A DNA stretch of 63,830 bases from Treponema sp. (GCA_016296655.1 JAEDIW010000010.1:1-63830), one strand, 5' to 3'; shown: positions 8,599 through 16,478, counted from the first letter of the stretch. Notes: generated by a model not told the origin, from the sequence alone. Made by a program: numbers and translations.

Positions 8599-8966
8599 TT
8601 GCTTACCTTAAACTCCACTTTTCCAATGTTTGCACATTGATACCAATGTATGTGTGCAGGAAGTTCAGTTCCATCCTGTAAAACTACTTTACTATTTCCT
8701 ACAACTTTTTGCCAGTCCTTTTTATTCGTTGTAGAACCATTTTGAAGTTTATGATTGTTTCGTAGTCGTTCTACAACATCAATGTCTGTACCTTCGGCTA
8801 TAACATTTACACATTTTACTACTGACCCTGCTTTTAGTGTCGCATAATTTTCTTTATTACCGAATTTTACAGCAATGTCATTCTTAACTGTAAAATTATG
8901 AAGATGTTTTTTGCTTTCACACAGGTTGGCTTCCCAAAAAACTTCTTCAAAAAATTTTGAAATCAT
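8589..8966 (-). CDS. Transposon cargo: hypothetical protein with shared N-terminal tag
   Basis: Unrecognised protein of 125 aa. Residues 1-20 (MISKFFEEVFWEANLCESKK) closely resemble residues 3-22 of the zinc-repeat cargo protein at 9084-10406; both have KFFEEVF, then EA and a later E.K. The remainder has a beta-rich look (AVKFGNKENYATLKAGSVVK) with no known motif. About 30 bases upstream is TTAACTAATTATGT, also found before the other cargo gene. The gene overlaps the 62-aa gene downstream by 10 bp. Its promoter side faces the internal terminal repeat at 9065-9089, so gene and repeat look like a cassette. No function is assigned. Confidence 0.65.
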   Translation of the reverse strand: MISKFFEEVFWEANLCESKKHLHNFTVKNDIAVKFGNKENYATLKAGSVVKCVNVIAEGTDIDVVERLRNNHKLQNGSTTNKKDWQKVVGNSKVVLQDGTELPAHIHWYQCANIGKVEFKVSKWL

Positions 8967-9064
8967 ACATTTGTTTTCCTTTAAATATTAACACATAATT
9001 AGTTAAAAACCAAATTTTTCAGACAGTCTAGGAATAAAAATGTGTCTATCTAATTAGAATCATT

Positions 9065-9089
9065 TGCAACACTTTTTACGAACCTAGCC
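9065..9089 (-). repeat. Internal copy of the transposon right end
   Basis: Read on the minus strand this begins GGCTAGGTTCGTAAAAAG. It matches the outer right end (10489-10513) at 21 of 25 bases and the left end at 22 of 25, in the same orientation as the right end. With the left end it could define a shorter 1814-bp element (7276-9089) holding the transposase and two cargo genes. Its first six bases GGC TAG are the last Gly codon and the stop of the gene at 9084-10406. Confidence 0.85.
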
Positions 9090-10406
9090 AACATGTAATA
9101 GTTTTTCTAAAAGAATTTTTTCAATGTTATTTTGTTCCCAAAATGGGATTACAAGTAATTCATATCCTTCTTTTTCTGCATAATCCTTTTTTATGGAGTC
9201 TCTCATAAGTTGATTTTCAAAAGAACCCTGTTTTCTATGGAAGAAAGGAAGTTCTTTATAATGTTGTTCACCATTGTATTCTATAAGAAGATTAAACTTA
9301 GGTAAATAAAAATCATAGGGATAGTGTTTTAGTCCTGGAAGCCTACATTGACGTTCATAATAAAATTTATGTTTCTCTAGCCAATTTCTAATTATCCTTT
9401 CACCCTTAGATTCCGAACATTTTGGGCATCCACTACCACTTAAAAAATCTCTAGGACTCATTAAAAACTCACCATGTTTTGGACAGCTAATAATAACTTT
9501 ACTAGCAGTATTTACATAATTTACTTTTGAATAATCATACTCTGGATGAAGCTGTCTAGCTCGTTCAATAAACTCATCAGTAGTTAGTTTACAAGTACCT
9601 CCACATTTAGGACATCCCCTACCACTTAAAAAATCTCTAGGACTCATTAAAAACTCACCATGTTTTGGACAGCTAATAATAACTTTACTAGCAGTATTTA
9701 CATAATTTACTTTTGAATAATCATACTCTGGATGAAGTTGTCTAGCTTTTTCAATAAACTCATCAGTAGTTGGTCTATACCTACTTCTACATTTTGGGCA
9801 TCCAAATCCCCTTAAAAAAATGCTAGGACTCATTAAAAACTCACCGTGTTTTGGACAGCTAATAATAACTTTACTGGCATTATTTACATAATTTACTTTT
9901 GAATAATCATACTCTGGATGAAGTTGTCTAGCTCGTTCAATAAACTCATCAGTAGTTGGTCTATAATTACCCCCACATTTAGGACATCCCCTACCACTTA
10001 AAAAACTGCTAGGACTCATTAAAAACTCACCATGTTTTGGACAGCTAATAATAACTTTACTAGCAGTATTTACATAATTTACTTTTGAATAATCATACTC
10101 TGGATGAAGTTGTCTAGCTTTTTCAATAAACTCATCAGTATTGCTTGAACATTTCTTTGATGCTGATTCTCTTCCACATTTTGGGCAGCCTTGACCACTT
10201 AAAAATTTGTTAGGAGTCATTAAAAATTCACCGTGTTTTGGACAGCTAATAATAACTTTTTCTGCACTCTTTACATAATTTACTTTTGAATAATCATACT
10301 CTGGATGAAGTTGTCTAGCTTTTTCAATAAAATCTTCTTGTGTTTTTCTTTCACTAAAACGAGCTTCATTAAATACTTCTTCAAAAAACTTTTCTAAACT
10401 ATTCAT
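9084..10406 (-). CDS. Transposon cargo: five zinc-knuckle repeats plus nuclease-like domain
   Basis: Protein of 440 aa. Residues 1-22 are the tag shared with the 125-aa cargo protein. Five repeats begin near residues 26, 93, 155, 217 and 279. Each has FIEKARQLHPEYDYSKVNYV, then CPKHGEF, then a GCPKC-type end, giving one CxxH...CxxC zinc site per repeat. The last four repeat starts are exactly 62 residues (186 bp) apart and their DNA is nearly identical. Residues about 331-440 look like a PD-(D/E)XK nuclease of the DUF559/Vsr-like kind, with YDFYLP, LIEYNGEQHY and a later Lys-rich helix. Similar knuckle repeats occur in phage and giant-virus nucleases (DUF723-like, from memory). The stop codon lies inside the internal transposon end. 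DNA binding and cleavage are inferred. Confidence 0.75.
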   Translation of the reverse strand: MNSLEKFFEEVFNEARFSERKTQEDFIEKARQLHPEYDYSKVNYVKSAEKVIISCPKHGEFLMTPNKFLSGQGCPKCGRESASKKCSSNTDEFIEKARQLHPEYDYSKVNYVNTASKVIISCPKHGEFLMSPSSFLSGRGCPKCGGNYRPTTDEFIERARQLHPEYDYSKVNYVNNASKVIISCPKHGEFLMSPSIFLRGFGCPKCRSRYRPTTDEFIEKARQLHPEYDYSKVNYVNTASKVIISCPKHGEFLMSPRDFLSGRGCPKCGGTCKLTTDEFIERARQLHPEYDYSKVNYVNTASKVIISCPKHGEFLMSPRDFLSGSGCPKCSESKGERIIRNWLEKHKFYYERQCRLPGLKHYPYDFYLPKFNLLIEYNGEQHYKELPFFHRKQGSFENQLMRDSIKKDYAEKEGYELLVIPFWEQNNIEKILLEKLLHVG

Positions 10407-10488
10407 ACATAATTAGTTAATTTTTAAGCATAACCACTTTATTTCAGGGTATAGCCATTATTTTTTGCTATTTTATAAATTGTGTTAT

Positions 10489-10513
10489 AGCAACACTATT
10501 TACGGACATAGCC
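10489..10513 (-). repeat. Right terminal inverted repeat
   Basis: On the minus strand this begins GGCTATGTCCGTAAATAG and differs from the left end at one base in 25. The duplicated target TTTAGTAA follows at 10514-10521. The cargo gene at 9084-10406 starts 82 bp inside this end. Confidence 0.93.
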
Positions 10514-10582
10514 TTTAGTAATTAGCTAGAATTTCGAGTTTAAAAATTTTGTCAAGTTATGCAGCAAATCTGCCGATGTTAA

Positions 10583-11557
10583 ATGAGTATGACTTTTTTT
10601 GTAAAAAAAATTGATAAAAAAATATGTCTTTTTACTTGTATTTCAATGCTTTTTGTTTCTTCAGCATTTATTTTTGCGGATACTGTTCATACAGTTGCTG
10701 CCGGTGAAACTTTGTACGCAATAAGCAGAAAATACCAGATTACTGTTGCAGAGCTGCGCATTGCAAATAATATGTCAGAAAATGATGTTTTAAAAGCCGG
10801 GCAAAAACTGACAATTCCTACTGCGGATATTTCTTCGGCGGCAGCTTTGAGTGCATCTCCAGCTCCTGTAGATTCAAATGTCCGGCAGCGTGCAACGCAG
10901 ACTTACACGGTAAAAAAAGGTGACACTTTTTATGGCATTGCAAAAAATCATGATATTTCCCTTTCTGAACTTTTTTCGCTGAATAATATTGGCAGTGATG
11001 CAGTTTTAAAAGCCGGACAAAAAATAAAAGTTCCTGCAGTTGCATCCAAGTCTTCTTCTATTGCAAAAAGCGAAGAGCCTCTCAAAAATAAGGCTGATCC
11101 CAAAAAGTCGTCAGCTTCTACAGCCAGTAAAGAAGAATCAAATCTTCCAGACCTGAAGGCAGCAGACCCAAGAACATACAGACAAGGTAATTTAACAGAC
11201 TCTCAGCTTGTCTGGCCTGTAAAAAATCCGAAAGTTACCTATGTAAAGGGCAAAGTCGGCGGGGTTCAGCTTTCCTGCCAGAAAGATGAAACAGTTTCTG
11301 CAATTATGGCTGGAACAATAATGTATTGCGGAATCTACCGCGGTTTTGGTCAGGTGATATTTGTTCAGTCAAAGACAGGCTTGATTTATGCATACACAGG
11401 CCTTTCTTCCGTAGAAATTCAAAAAGGGGACTATGTTGTCTCTGGAACTGCGCTTGGAAAAGCAGGAATTGATACAATAACCTATCAGCCTCAGATAACT
11501 TTGATGGTATTTCAGAACGGCATGCCGATTGATCCTGCAAAAGCTCCAAGAGGCTAG
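10583..11557 (+). CDS. LysM repeat protein with degenerate LytM/M23 domain
   Basis: Secreted wall-associated protein, 324 aa. A signal peptide (about residues 12-33, ending SSAFIFA) is followed by two LysM repeats (HTVAAGETLYAISRKYQI and YTVKKGDTFYGIAKNHDI), which bind peptidoglycan, then a Ser/Ala/Lys linker and a C-terminal M23-like fold. The metal ligands of active LytM enzymes are missing: the usual HxH strand reads ITLMVFQNG and the YAHL segment reads YAYTGL. It is therefore more likely an amidase activator of the EnvC/NlpD kind than a peptidase. ATG 10583 or ATG 10589 could be the start, and neither has a clear ribosome-binding site. The transposon lies just upstream and may have displaced its promoter. 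Confidence 0.85.
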   Translation: MSMTFFVKKIDKKICLFTCISMLFVSSAFIFADTVHTVAAGETLYAISRKYQITVAELRIANNMSENDVLKAGQKLTIPTADISSAAALSASPAPVDSNVRQRATQTYTVKKGDTFYGIAKNHDISLSELFSLNNIGSDAVLKAGQKIKVPAVASKSSSIAKSEEPLKNKADPKKSSASTASKEESNLPDLKAADPRTYRQGNLTDSQLVWPVKNPKVTYVKGKVGGVQLSCQKDETVSAIMAGTIMYCGIYRGFGQVIFVQSKTGLIYAYTGLSSVEIQKGDYVVSGTALGKAGIDTITYQPQITLMVFQNGMPIDPAKAPRG

Positions 11558-11623
11558 AGCATCTGTCATTTTAAGGGAATATAATGGCACCGTCTGCCAG
11601 ATATTTTTAATTCAGGATATTTT

Positions 11624-12541
11624 ATGGAAAAAACATTTTTATTTTTTGATATTGAATGTGCAAATATGTTTGACGGCGTGGGCAAAATATGCTCCTTTGG
11701 CTATGTTCTGACTGATGAAGATTTTAATATTATGGACAGCGATGACGTTGTTATGAATCCTGAAACAGAATTTGACTGGTATCTTTTTTCGCCTAAAAAT
11801 AAATGCCCTCTTGCATATTCAAAGGATTATTTTCGTTCAAAACCAAATTTCGAGGCTTATTACAAACCCATAAAAAATCTGCTTGAATTTCCAGGCAGAA
11901 AAGTTATTGGTTTTGGTTCAAAAGATGATGTCGGATTTATTGTAAGTGCATGCGAACGTTATGGACTTGCCGGTATTAATTTTTCTTCATGGGATATAAG
12001 CACGATAATTTCACAGAAAAAACAGATGCATAAATCTCTTGTGAACTGGTGTGAAGAGTATAAAATAGATGTTTCAGGTTTGACAGCACATAAAAGTTGT
12101 GATGATGCCATGATGACTATGCTTGTTGCAAAAGCCTTTTGTCAGGAACAAGGCATTTCTTTGGAGCAGTTGCTTGATGCAAACAAAGACATAAAGCTTT
12201 CTGTTGAAAAATATCTGGAATTACGGGAAAATAGGTTTCATATTGAAGAACTTTCAAAAAAAATCGCTGAACTGTTTGGCAAAAAGAGCCGTGCACCGCT
12301 TACTAAACGCCTGCAGGGAGAATATTCGTTTGGTTTTAAAATAAAAACCGATATTGACCTTGCCTTTAAACTTGCAAATCTTGTTTACAGGCATGGCGGT
12401 ATGCTTATGAAAAATTTAAAAAAATCAGGTACTGTAATAATGCTTGATGACTGCGGTTCAGAAATTGTTGAAAATATGAAAAAGCGCGGACTGTCAGTGC
12501 TTACTGTTCAGCAGTTTGAAGAGCTTGTCCGCATGGAATAG
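11624..12541 (+). CDS. DEDD exonuclease-fold protein with BRCT-like C-terminus
   Basis: Protein of 305 aa. The first 170 residues look like a DnaQ-type 3'-5' exonuclease: FFDIECANMF carries the first acidic pair, GFGSKDDVGF the middle motif and HKSCDDAMMT a DEDDh-like third motif. A charged helical linker follows. Residues about 220-305 resemble a BRCT module (YSFGFKIKTDIDLAF...LANLVYRHGGMLMKNL and VLTVQQFEELVRM), the kind of pairing seen in some repair nucleases. AGGA about 7 nt before ATG 11624 supports the start. It lies between the LysM gene and fabF, which does not help assign a role. Exonuclease is moderately sure, BRCT weaker. Confidence 0.65.
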   Translation: MEKTFLFFDIECANMFDGVGKICSFGYVLTDEDFNIMDSDDVVMNPETEFDWYLFSPKNKCPLAYSKDYFRSKPNFEAYYKPIKNLLEFPGRKVIGFGSKDDVGFIVSACERYGLAGINFSSWDISTIISQKKQMHKSLVNWCEEYKIDVSGLTAHKSCDDAMMTMLVAKAFCQEQGISLEQLLDANKDIKLSVEKYLELRENRFHIEELSKKIAELFGKKSRAPLTKRLQGEYSFGFKIKTDIDLAFKLANLVYRHGGMLMKNLKKSGTVIMLDDCGSEIVENMKKRGLSVLTVQQFEELVRME

Positions 12542-12689
12542 AAATCCTGCATTTTCATTCATTTTTTTTTACATTTCTCTGTCATCAAGGCATGGAAAGG
12601 TTTAAAATCTGATTCTTGTACCTTATAAGAAAAATATGCCTGGATTATTTAGTCGAGGTTTCTGATTTTGATTTTTATGGGAGATTTTT

Positions 12690-13952
12690 ATGAACAGACG
12701 TAGAGTTGTTATTACAGGAATGGGAGTTGTTTCTCCTGTCGGCAATAACGTAGAAACTGCATGGAACAATGTAAAAAACGGTGTAAGCGGATTAGGAAAT
12801 ATTTCTTTATTCGATTCTTCAAGACTGAAAGTTCATGTTGATGCAGAAGTTAAAAATTTTAACATTGAAGACTATGGAATTTCAAGCCGGGCAACCAGAA
12901 AAATGGCTAGGTTCAGTAAATTTTGTCTTGCTGCAAGTGCGCAGGCCATTGAAGATGCCGGCTATACAAAAGAAACTTTGCAGGCAGAAAAAACAGGTGT
13001 GCTTTTAGGCTGCTGTATAGGTGGAATGGACGCAACTTCAGATGCATTCAAAAAATTATTTGATTCTGAAGGTGGTCCTGACCGTATGCCGCCTCTTACA
13101 ACCCCTCTGATGATTTCCAATGAAGGTGCTGCAAATGTAAGCATTTATTACGGATTAAAAGGATTTAGCTGGACTTTGGGAACAGCCTGCGCTTCTGGAA
13201 CTGATGCACTGGGGCTTGCCGTTGACCTGGTTCGCTCCGGACGTGTGGATCTCTGCCTTTCAGGCGGAACTGAAGCTGCTATAACAGAATTTGCAGTTGC
13301 AAGTTTTCAAGTATTGCAGGCATTGAGTACTCATTTTAATGATGAACCACAGAAAGCAAGCCGTCCGTTTGACAAAGAGCGTGACGGATTTGTTTTGGGT
13401 GAAGGCAGTGCAGTATTTATGCTCGAAGAGCTTGAACATGCAAAAGCCCGCGGTGCAAAAATCTATGCAGAAGTTGCAGGTTTTGGCTCAAGCTGTGATG
13501 CTTACCATATAACAGCCCCTTTGCCAGACGGAAGCGGTGCTGCATTGGCTGTAAAAGAAGCACTTGAAGATGCAGGAATGAAACCTGAAGAAATTCAGTA
13601 TTATAATGCACATGGAACTTCAACTCGGGCAAATGATAAAGGCGAAACAGCAATGCTCAAAGCTGCGTTCGGTGACCATGCTTATAAACTTCATGTGTCC
13701 TCAACAAAAAGCATGACAGGTCATCTTGTTGGTGCTGCAGGTGCCATTGAAGCGCTTTTCTGCGTAAAGGCCATAAACGAAGGCTTTGTTCCTCCTACAA
13801 TTAACCTTGACAATCAGGATGTAGAAGGTGGCTGTGATCTTGACTACACTCCAAACAAAGGGGTAAAAGCTGAAATTACGGCGGCTGCCAGTGCTTCTCT
13901 TGGTTTTGGCGGACACAATGGCTGTATAATAATCAAAAAATATATAGAATAG
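12690..13952 (+). CDS. fabF: Beta-ketoacyl-ACP synthase II
   Basis: Condensing enzyme of type II fatty-acid synthesis in the cytosol; it joins malonyl-ACP to acyl-ACP during chain elongation. Length 420 aa is typical. The catalytic triad is visible: Cys167 in TACASGTDAL, His in NAHGTSTRAND and His in KSMTGHLVGAAG. The start follows GGGAG at 12679-12683. That site is part of the 14-mer TTTTTATGGGAGAT (12672-12685), also found in the 63.3-63.45 kb region. There is no other fatty-acid gene next to it, so it stands alone. Confidence 0.96.
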   Translation: MNRRRVVITGMGVVSPVGNNVETAWNNVKNGVSGLGNISLFDSSRLKVHVDAEVKNFNIEDYGISSRATRKMARFSKFCLAASAQAIEDAGYTKETLQAEKTGVLLGCCIGGMDATSDAFKKLFDSEGGPDRMPPLTTPLMISNEGAANVSIYYGLKGFSWTLGTACASGTDALGLAVDLVRSGRVDLCLSGGTEAAITEFAVASFQVLQALSTHFNDEPQKASRPFDKERDGFVLGEGSAVFMLEELEHAKARGAKIYAEVAGFGSSCDAYHITAPLPDGSGAALAVKEALEDAGMKPEEIQYYNAHGTSTRANDKGETAMLKAAFGDHAYKLHVSSTKSMTGHLVGAAGAIEALFCVKAINEGFVPPTINLDNQDVEGGCDLDYTPNKGVKAEITAAASASLGFGGHNGCIIIKKYIE

Positions 13953-13984
13953 TTTTAATTTTTATACGAGATTGACTGAATTTC

Positions 13985-14120
13985 TGGTTTGAGAGCCTGC
14001 TGAACCAGGCAAAACCAGGGCTGTCTAAATAGATGACATGCAGAAATAAATTATGAATAACACTGTGAACTTTACTTTTGGACAGCCCCACAATGAGTTT
14101 GTCTGCTTGCAGACAAACTC
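13985..14120. repeat. Hairpin-rich gap between convergent genes
   Basis: Three inverted repeats fill the gap between fabF and the exonuclease gene. The first is an arm pair GGTT/AACC around AGAGCCTGC (about 13988-14010), resembling one at about 34355-34375. The second is GGCTGTC pairing with GACAGCC across about 50 nt. The third is a perfect stem GAGTTTGTCTG (14095-14105), CTTG loop, CAGACAAACTC (14110-14120). The last could stop transcription from both sides, though it lacks a T run. Confidence 0.5.
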
Positions 14121-14143
14121 GCAGGGACAGGCCGACTGTCAGG

Positions 14144-14722
14144 TTACTGGAAGTTTTGTGAAATGTTGTTCAGGCATTTTATAAAAAATTCCATGCAGAC
14201 ACGGGCATCATCGTCTGCTCTGTGGGCATTTTCAACATTTATTGCAAATTTTTGAGCCAGAAACTGCAGGTTGTATTTTCCAAGTTGCGGGTAGGCCCAT
14301 CTTGCCAAATCCAAGGTATCAATTGTTTTATTAGCCATTGGTTTCATGCTATTCCTGATTAATTCTGCATTTACAAAATTCAAGTCAAAATTTGCATTAT
14401 GTGCAATCAGATAAGAATTTCCGATAAATTTTAGAAAATCAGGTAATACATCTGCAATTACAGGACAGGAAGATACCATTTCATCTGTAATGTGATTTAC
14501 TTTGGTAACTTCCTCAGGAATTGAATAGCCTGGATTTATAAGGACTTCAAACCTGTCAAGAACCCCGTCAATGTCAAATTTTACAGCTCCAATTTCAATG
14601 ACATTGTTCTCTTCTGGATGAAGCCCTGTTGTCTCTGTATCAAAACAGGTAAAAACTCCTCCATCTTTCAGTAAAGTCTGAAGGAGCCTGTAATTCCTGA
14701 ATATGTTATTTTGAGGCAGCAT
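14144..14722 (-). CDS. DnaQ-like 3'-5' exonuclease
   Basis: DEDDh exonuclease of 192 aa, similar to the epsilon proofreading subunit of DNA polymerase III. Exo I is FDTETTGL (about residues 23-30) with VIEIGAVKF. Exo II is AHNANFDLNF. Exo III is HRADDDARV near the end. No C-terminal polymerase-binding tail is visible, so it could serve as proofreader or as a stand-alone repair or RNA exonuclease. Its start overlaps the 3' end of the upstream phosphohexomutase gene by 17 bp on the same strand, so the two are likely co-transcribed. The pairing of functions is not obviously meaningful. Confidence 0.85.
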   Translation of the reverse strand: MLPQNNIFRNYRLLQTLLKDGGVFTCFDTETTGLHPEENNVIEIGAVKFDIDGVLDRFEVLINPGYSIPEEVTKVNHITDEMVSSCPVIADVLPDFLKFIGNSYLIAHNANFDLNFVNAELIRNSMKPMANKTIDTLDLARWAYPQLGKYNLQFLAQKFAINVENAHRADDDARVCMEFFIKCLNNISQNFQ

Positions 14723-16478
14723 CTAGAATTTTCGTAATATCAGCTGTAATTGCATCGCAGTTTGCTGCGGATATTTCCTTTGCTTTTGCAAGTCCCTGTT
14801 TTGAATCAGTTGCAGCATTAATGTAGAACTTAATCTTTGGTTCAGTTCCTGACGGACGTGCACTTACAGTTGTTCCAGAATCAAGGAAGAACTGAAGTAC
14901 ATTGCTCTTTGGAAGGTCAACATTTTCGGTCACTGCAGGATTTTCTGGATCAAAAGACTTGCTTTCCTGAATATCACGGATTTTCAGAACTTTCTGACCG
15001 CCTAAAGTTTTCAGACCTTCTGTACGAAGTTTTGTCATAATTCCTTTCATTACTGTTACACCAGAACTTCCAGGGAAATATTTTGAAATTGACCTGTCTT
15101 CAAAGAATCCGTATTCTTCGTACATTTCATCAAGGCGTTCCAAAATGCTCTTTCCTTTCGAGCGCCAGTAGAGAGTCATTTCTGAACACATTGCTGCAGC
15201 AGAAACTCCGTCCTTGTCAAATACGTCTTTTTCAATTTTATAGCCGTAGCTTTCTTCAAATCCAAATACATAAGAATTTGAACCTGTTTTTTCCATTTCT
15301 GCTTCAACAGCTGCAATCCACTTAAAGCCTGTAAGACATTCAATCATTTTTACGCCGAATTTTTTACAGATTGCGTCACAGAATGGTGATGTTACAATTG
15401 TTCGTACACATGCTGGATTTGCCGGCATTTTGCCAAGTTCTTTGCGGCTGGTAAGTATATAGTCAAAAAGCAAGGCTCCCATCTGGTTTCCTGTTACAAG
15501 CTGGAAAGAACCGTCCTTTTTAGGGAATGCAGAACCAAAGCGGTCTGAATCCGGATCGGTTGCCATGATACAGTCAGCTTTTTCTTTTTCGCCAAGTTCA
15601 ATTGCAAGTTTAAGTGCAGGAGCTTCTTCTGGATTTGGTTTTTCAACTGTAGGAAAGTTACCGTCTGGTTCACGCTGTTCAGGAACAGTAATTACTTTAA
15701 GTCCCAGATCTCCGAGAACTTTTTCTACATGCATTGCTCCTGTTCCGTGAAGTGGTGTGTAAACTATTTTTACATCGCCGGCTTTTTCCTTAATGAGTTC
15801 TGGGCGGAAAAGCTGAGCCTTGCACATTTCCCAGAATTTTTCATCAATTTCGCTATCAATAAGCTTAATCATCCCTGATTTTACAGCTTCATCTTTTGAA
15901 ATTGTTTTTACTGTTGTTACAGCATTTACTTCCTTAATGATACCTGTATCATGAGGAGCAATTACCTGTGCACCATCGTTCCAGTAAGCTTTGTAACCGT
16001 TGTACATTCTTGGGTTATGAGAAGCTGTAACTACAACTCCTGTGTCAGCTTTCAGGTAACGGATTGCAAACGAAAGTTCAGGGGTTGGGCGAAGACCTGT
16101 GAAAAGGTATGCCTTGATTCCGTTTGCTGCAAAAATGCATGCTGTTGCTTCTGCAAAAACATCTGAATTCAGGCGGCTGTCATAGGCAATGACTGCACTC
16201 AAAGTTCCAGCCTTTGCTTTTTCAGGGCAGGCTTTTATCAGATAATTTGCAAGCCCCTGTGTTGCAAGGTTGATTTCCAAAGTGTTCATGCGGTTTGTTC
16301 CGCCACCCATAATACCACGCAGACCACCTGTTCCAAATTCCAGAGACTGGTAAAAACGATCTTCCAGTTCTTTCATATCTTTTTTTGCAACCAGTTCTTC
16401 TACTTCTTTGCGGAAACGCTCATCTTTTTCTTCAGCAATATATTTTTCCGCTCTTTTTAGAATTTCATTTGAATCCAT
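14706..16478 (-). CDS. Phosphoglucomutase/phosphomannomutase
   Basis: Alpha-D-phosphohexomutase of 590 aa that moves phosphate between C1 and C6 of hexoses, linking glycolysis to sugar-nucleotide synthesis. It has the four standard domains. The active serine is in TASHNPRMYNGYK (about residue 151), the Mg loop is TDPDSDRFG (about residue 310), the sugar loop is GFEESYGY and the phosphate-binding loop near the C-terminus is ARPSGTEPKIKFY. AGGAG lies 7 nt before ATG 16478. The length and GFEESYGY suit the bacterial PgcA/Pgm2 group. A second, diverged family member lies upstream at 16711-18525. Confidence 0.93.
   Translation of the reverse strand: MDSNEILKRAEKYIAEEKDERFRKEVEELVAKKDMKELEDRFYQSLEFGTGGLRGIMGGGTNRMNTLEINLATQGLANYLIKACPEKAKAGTLSAVIAYDSRLNSDVFAEATACIFAANGIKAYLFTGLRPTPELSFAIRYLKADTGVVVTASHNPRMYNGYKAYWNDGAQVIAPHDTGIIKEVNAVTTVKTISKDEAVKSGMIKLIDSEIDEKFWEMCKAQLFRPELIKEKAGDVKIVYTPLHGTGAMHVEKVLGDLGLKVITVPEQREPDGNFPTVEKPNPEEAPALKLAIELGEKEKADCIMATDPDSDRFGSAFPKKDGSFQLVTGNQMGALLFDYILTSRKELGKMPANPACVRTIVTSPFCDAICKKFGVKMIECLTGFKWIAAVEAEMEKTGSNSYVFGFEESYGYKIEKDVFDKDGVSAAAMCSEMTLYWRSKGKSILERLDEMYEEYGFFEDRSISKYFPGSSGVTVMKGIMTKLRTEGLKTLGGQKVLKIRDIQESKSFDPENPAVTENVDLPKSNVLQFFLDSGTTVSARPSGTEPKIKFYINAATDSKQGLAKAKEISAANCDAITADITKILDAASK

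Larger units (their letters stand above)
7276..10513. mobile_element. IS1595-family transposon with cargo genes
   Basis: A complete element of 3238 bp. The 25-bp terminal repeats at 7276-7300 and 10489-10513 match at 24 of 25 positions and begin GGCTATGTCC. The element is flanked by an exact 8-bp direct repeat TTTAGTAA (7268-7275 and 10514-10521). An 8-bp duplication is the known signature of IS1595-family insertion. It holds one transposase gene on the plus strand and three genes on the minus strand. A third, internal copy of the right end lies at 9065-9089. Cargo genes are known in this family; these particular ones I do not recognise as described cargo. Confidence 0.93.

Noticed and set aside
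9541..10340. Regular 186-bp repeats considered as a CRISPR or minisatellite array
   Set aside because: The period is a multiple of three, the frame stays open, and each unit encodes the same zinc-knuckle motif, so these are protein repeats.
14095..14120. Perfect hairpin after fabF as a standard intrinsic terminator
   Set aside because: The stem is strong, but no T run follows on either strand, so I list it only as part of a repeat region.
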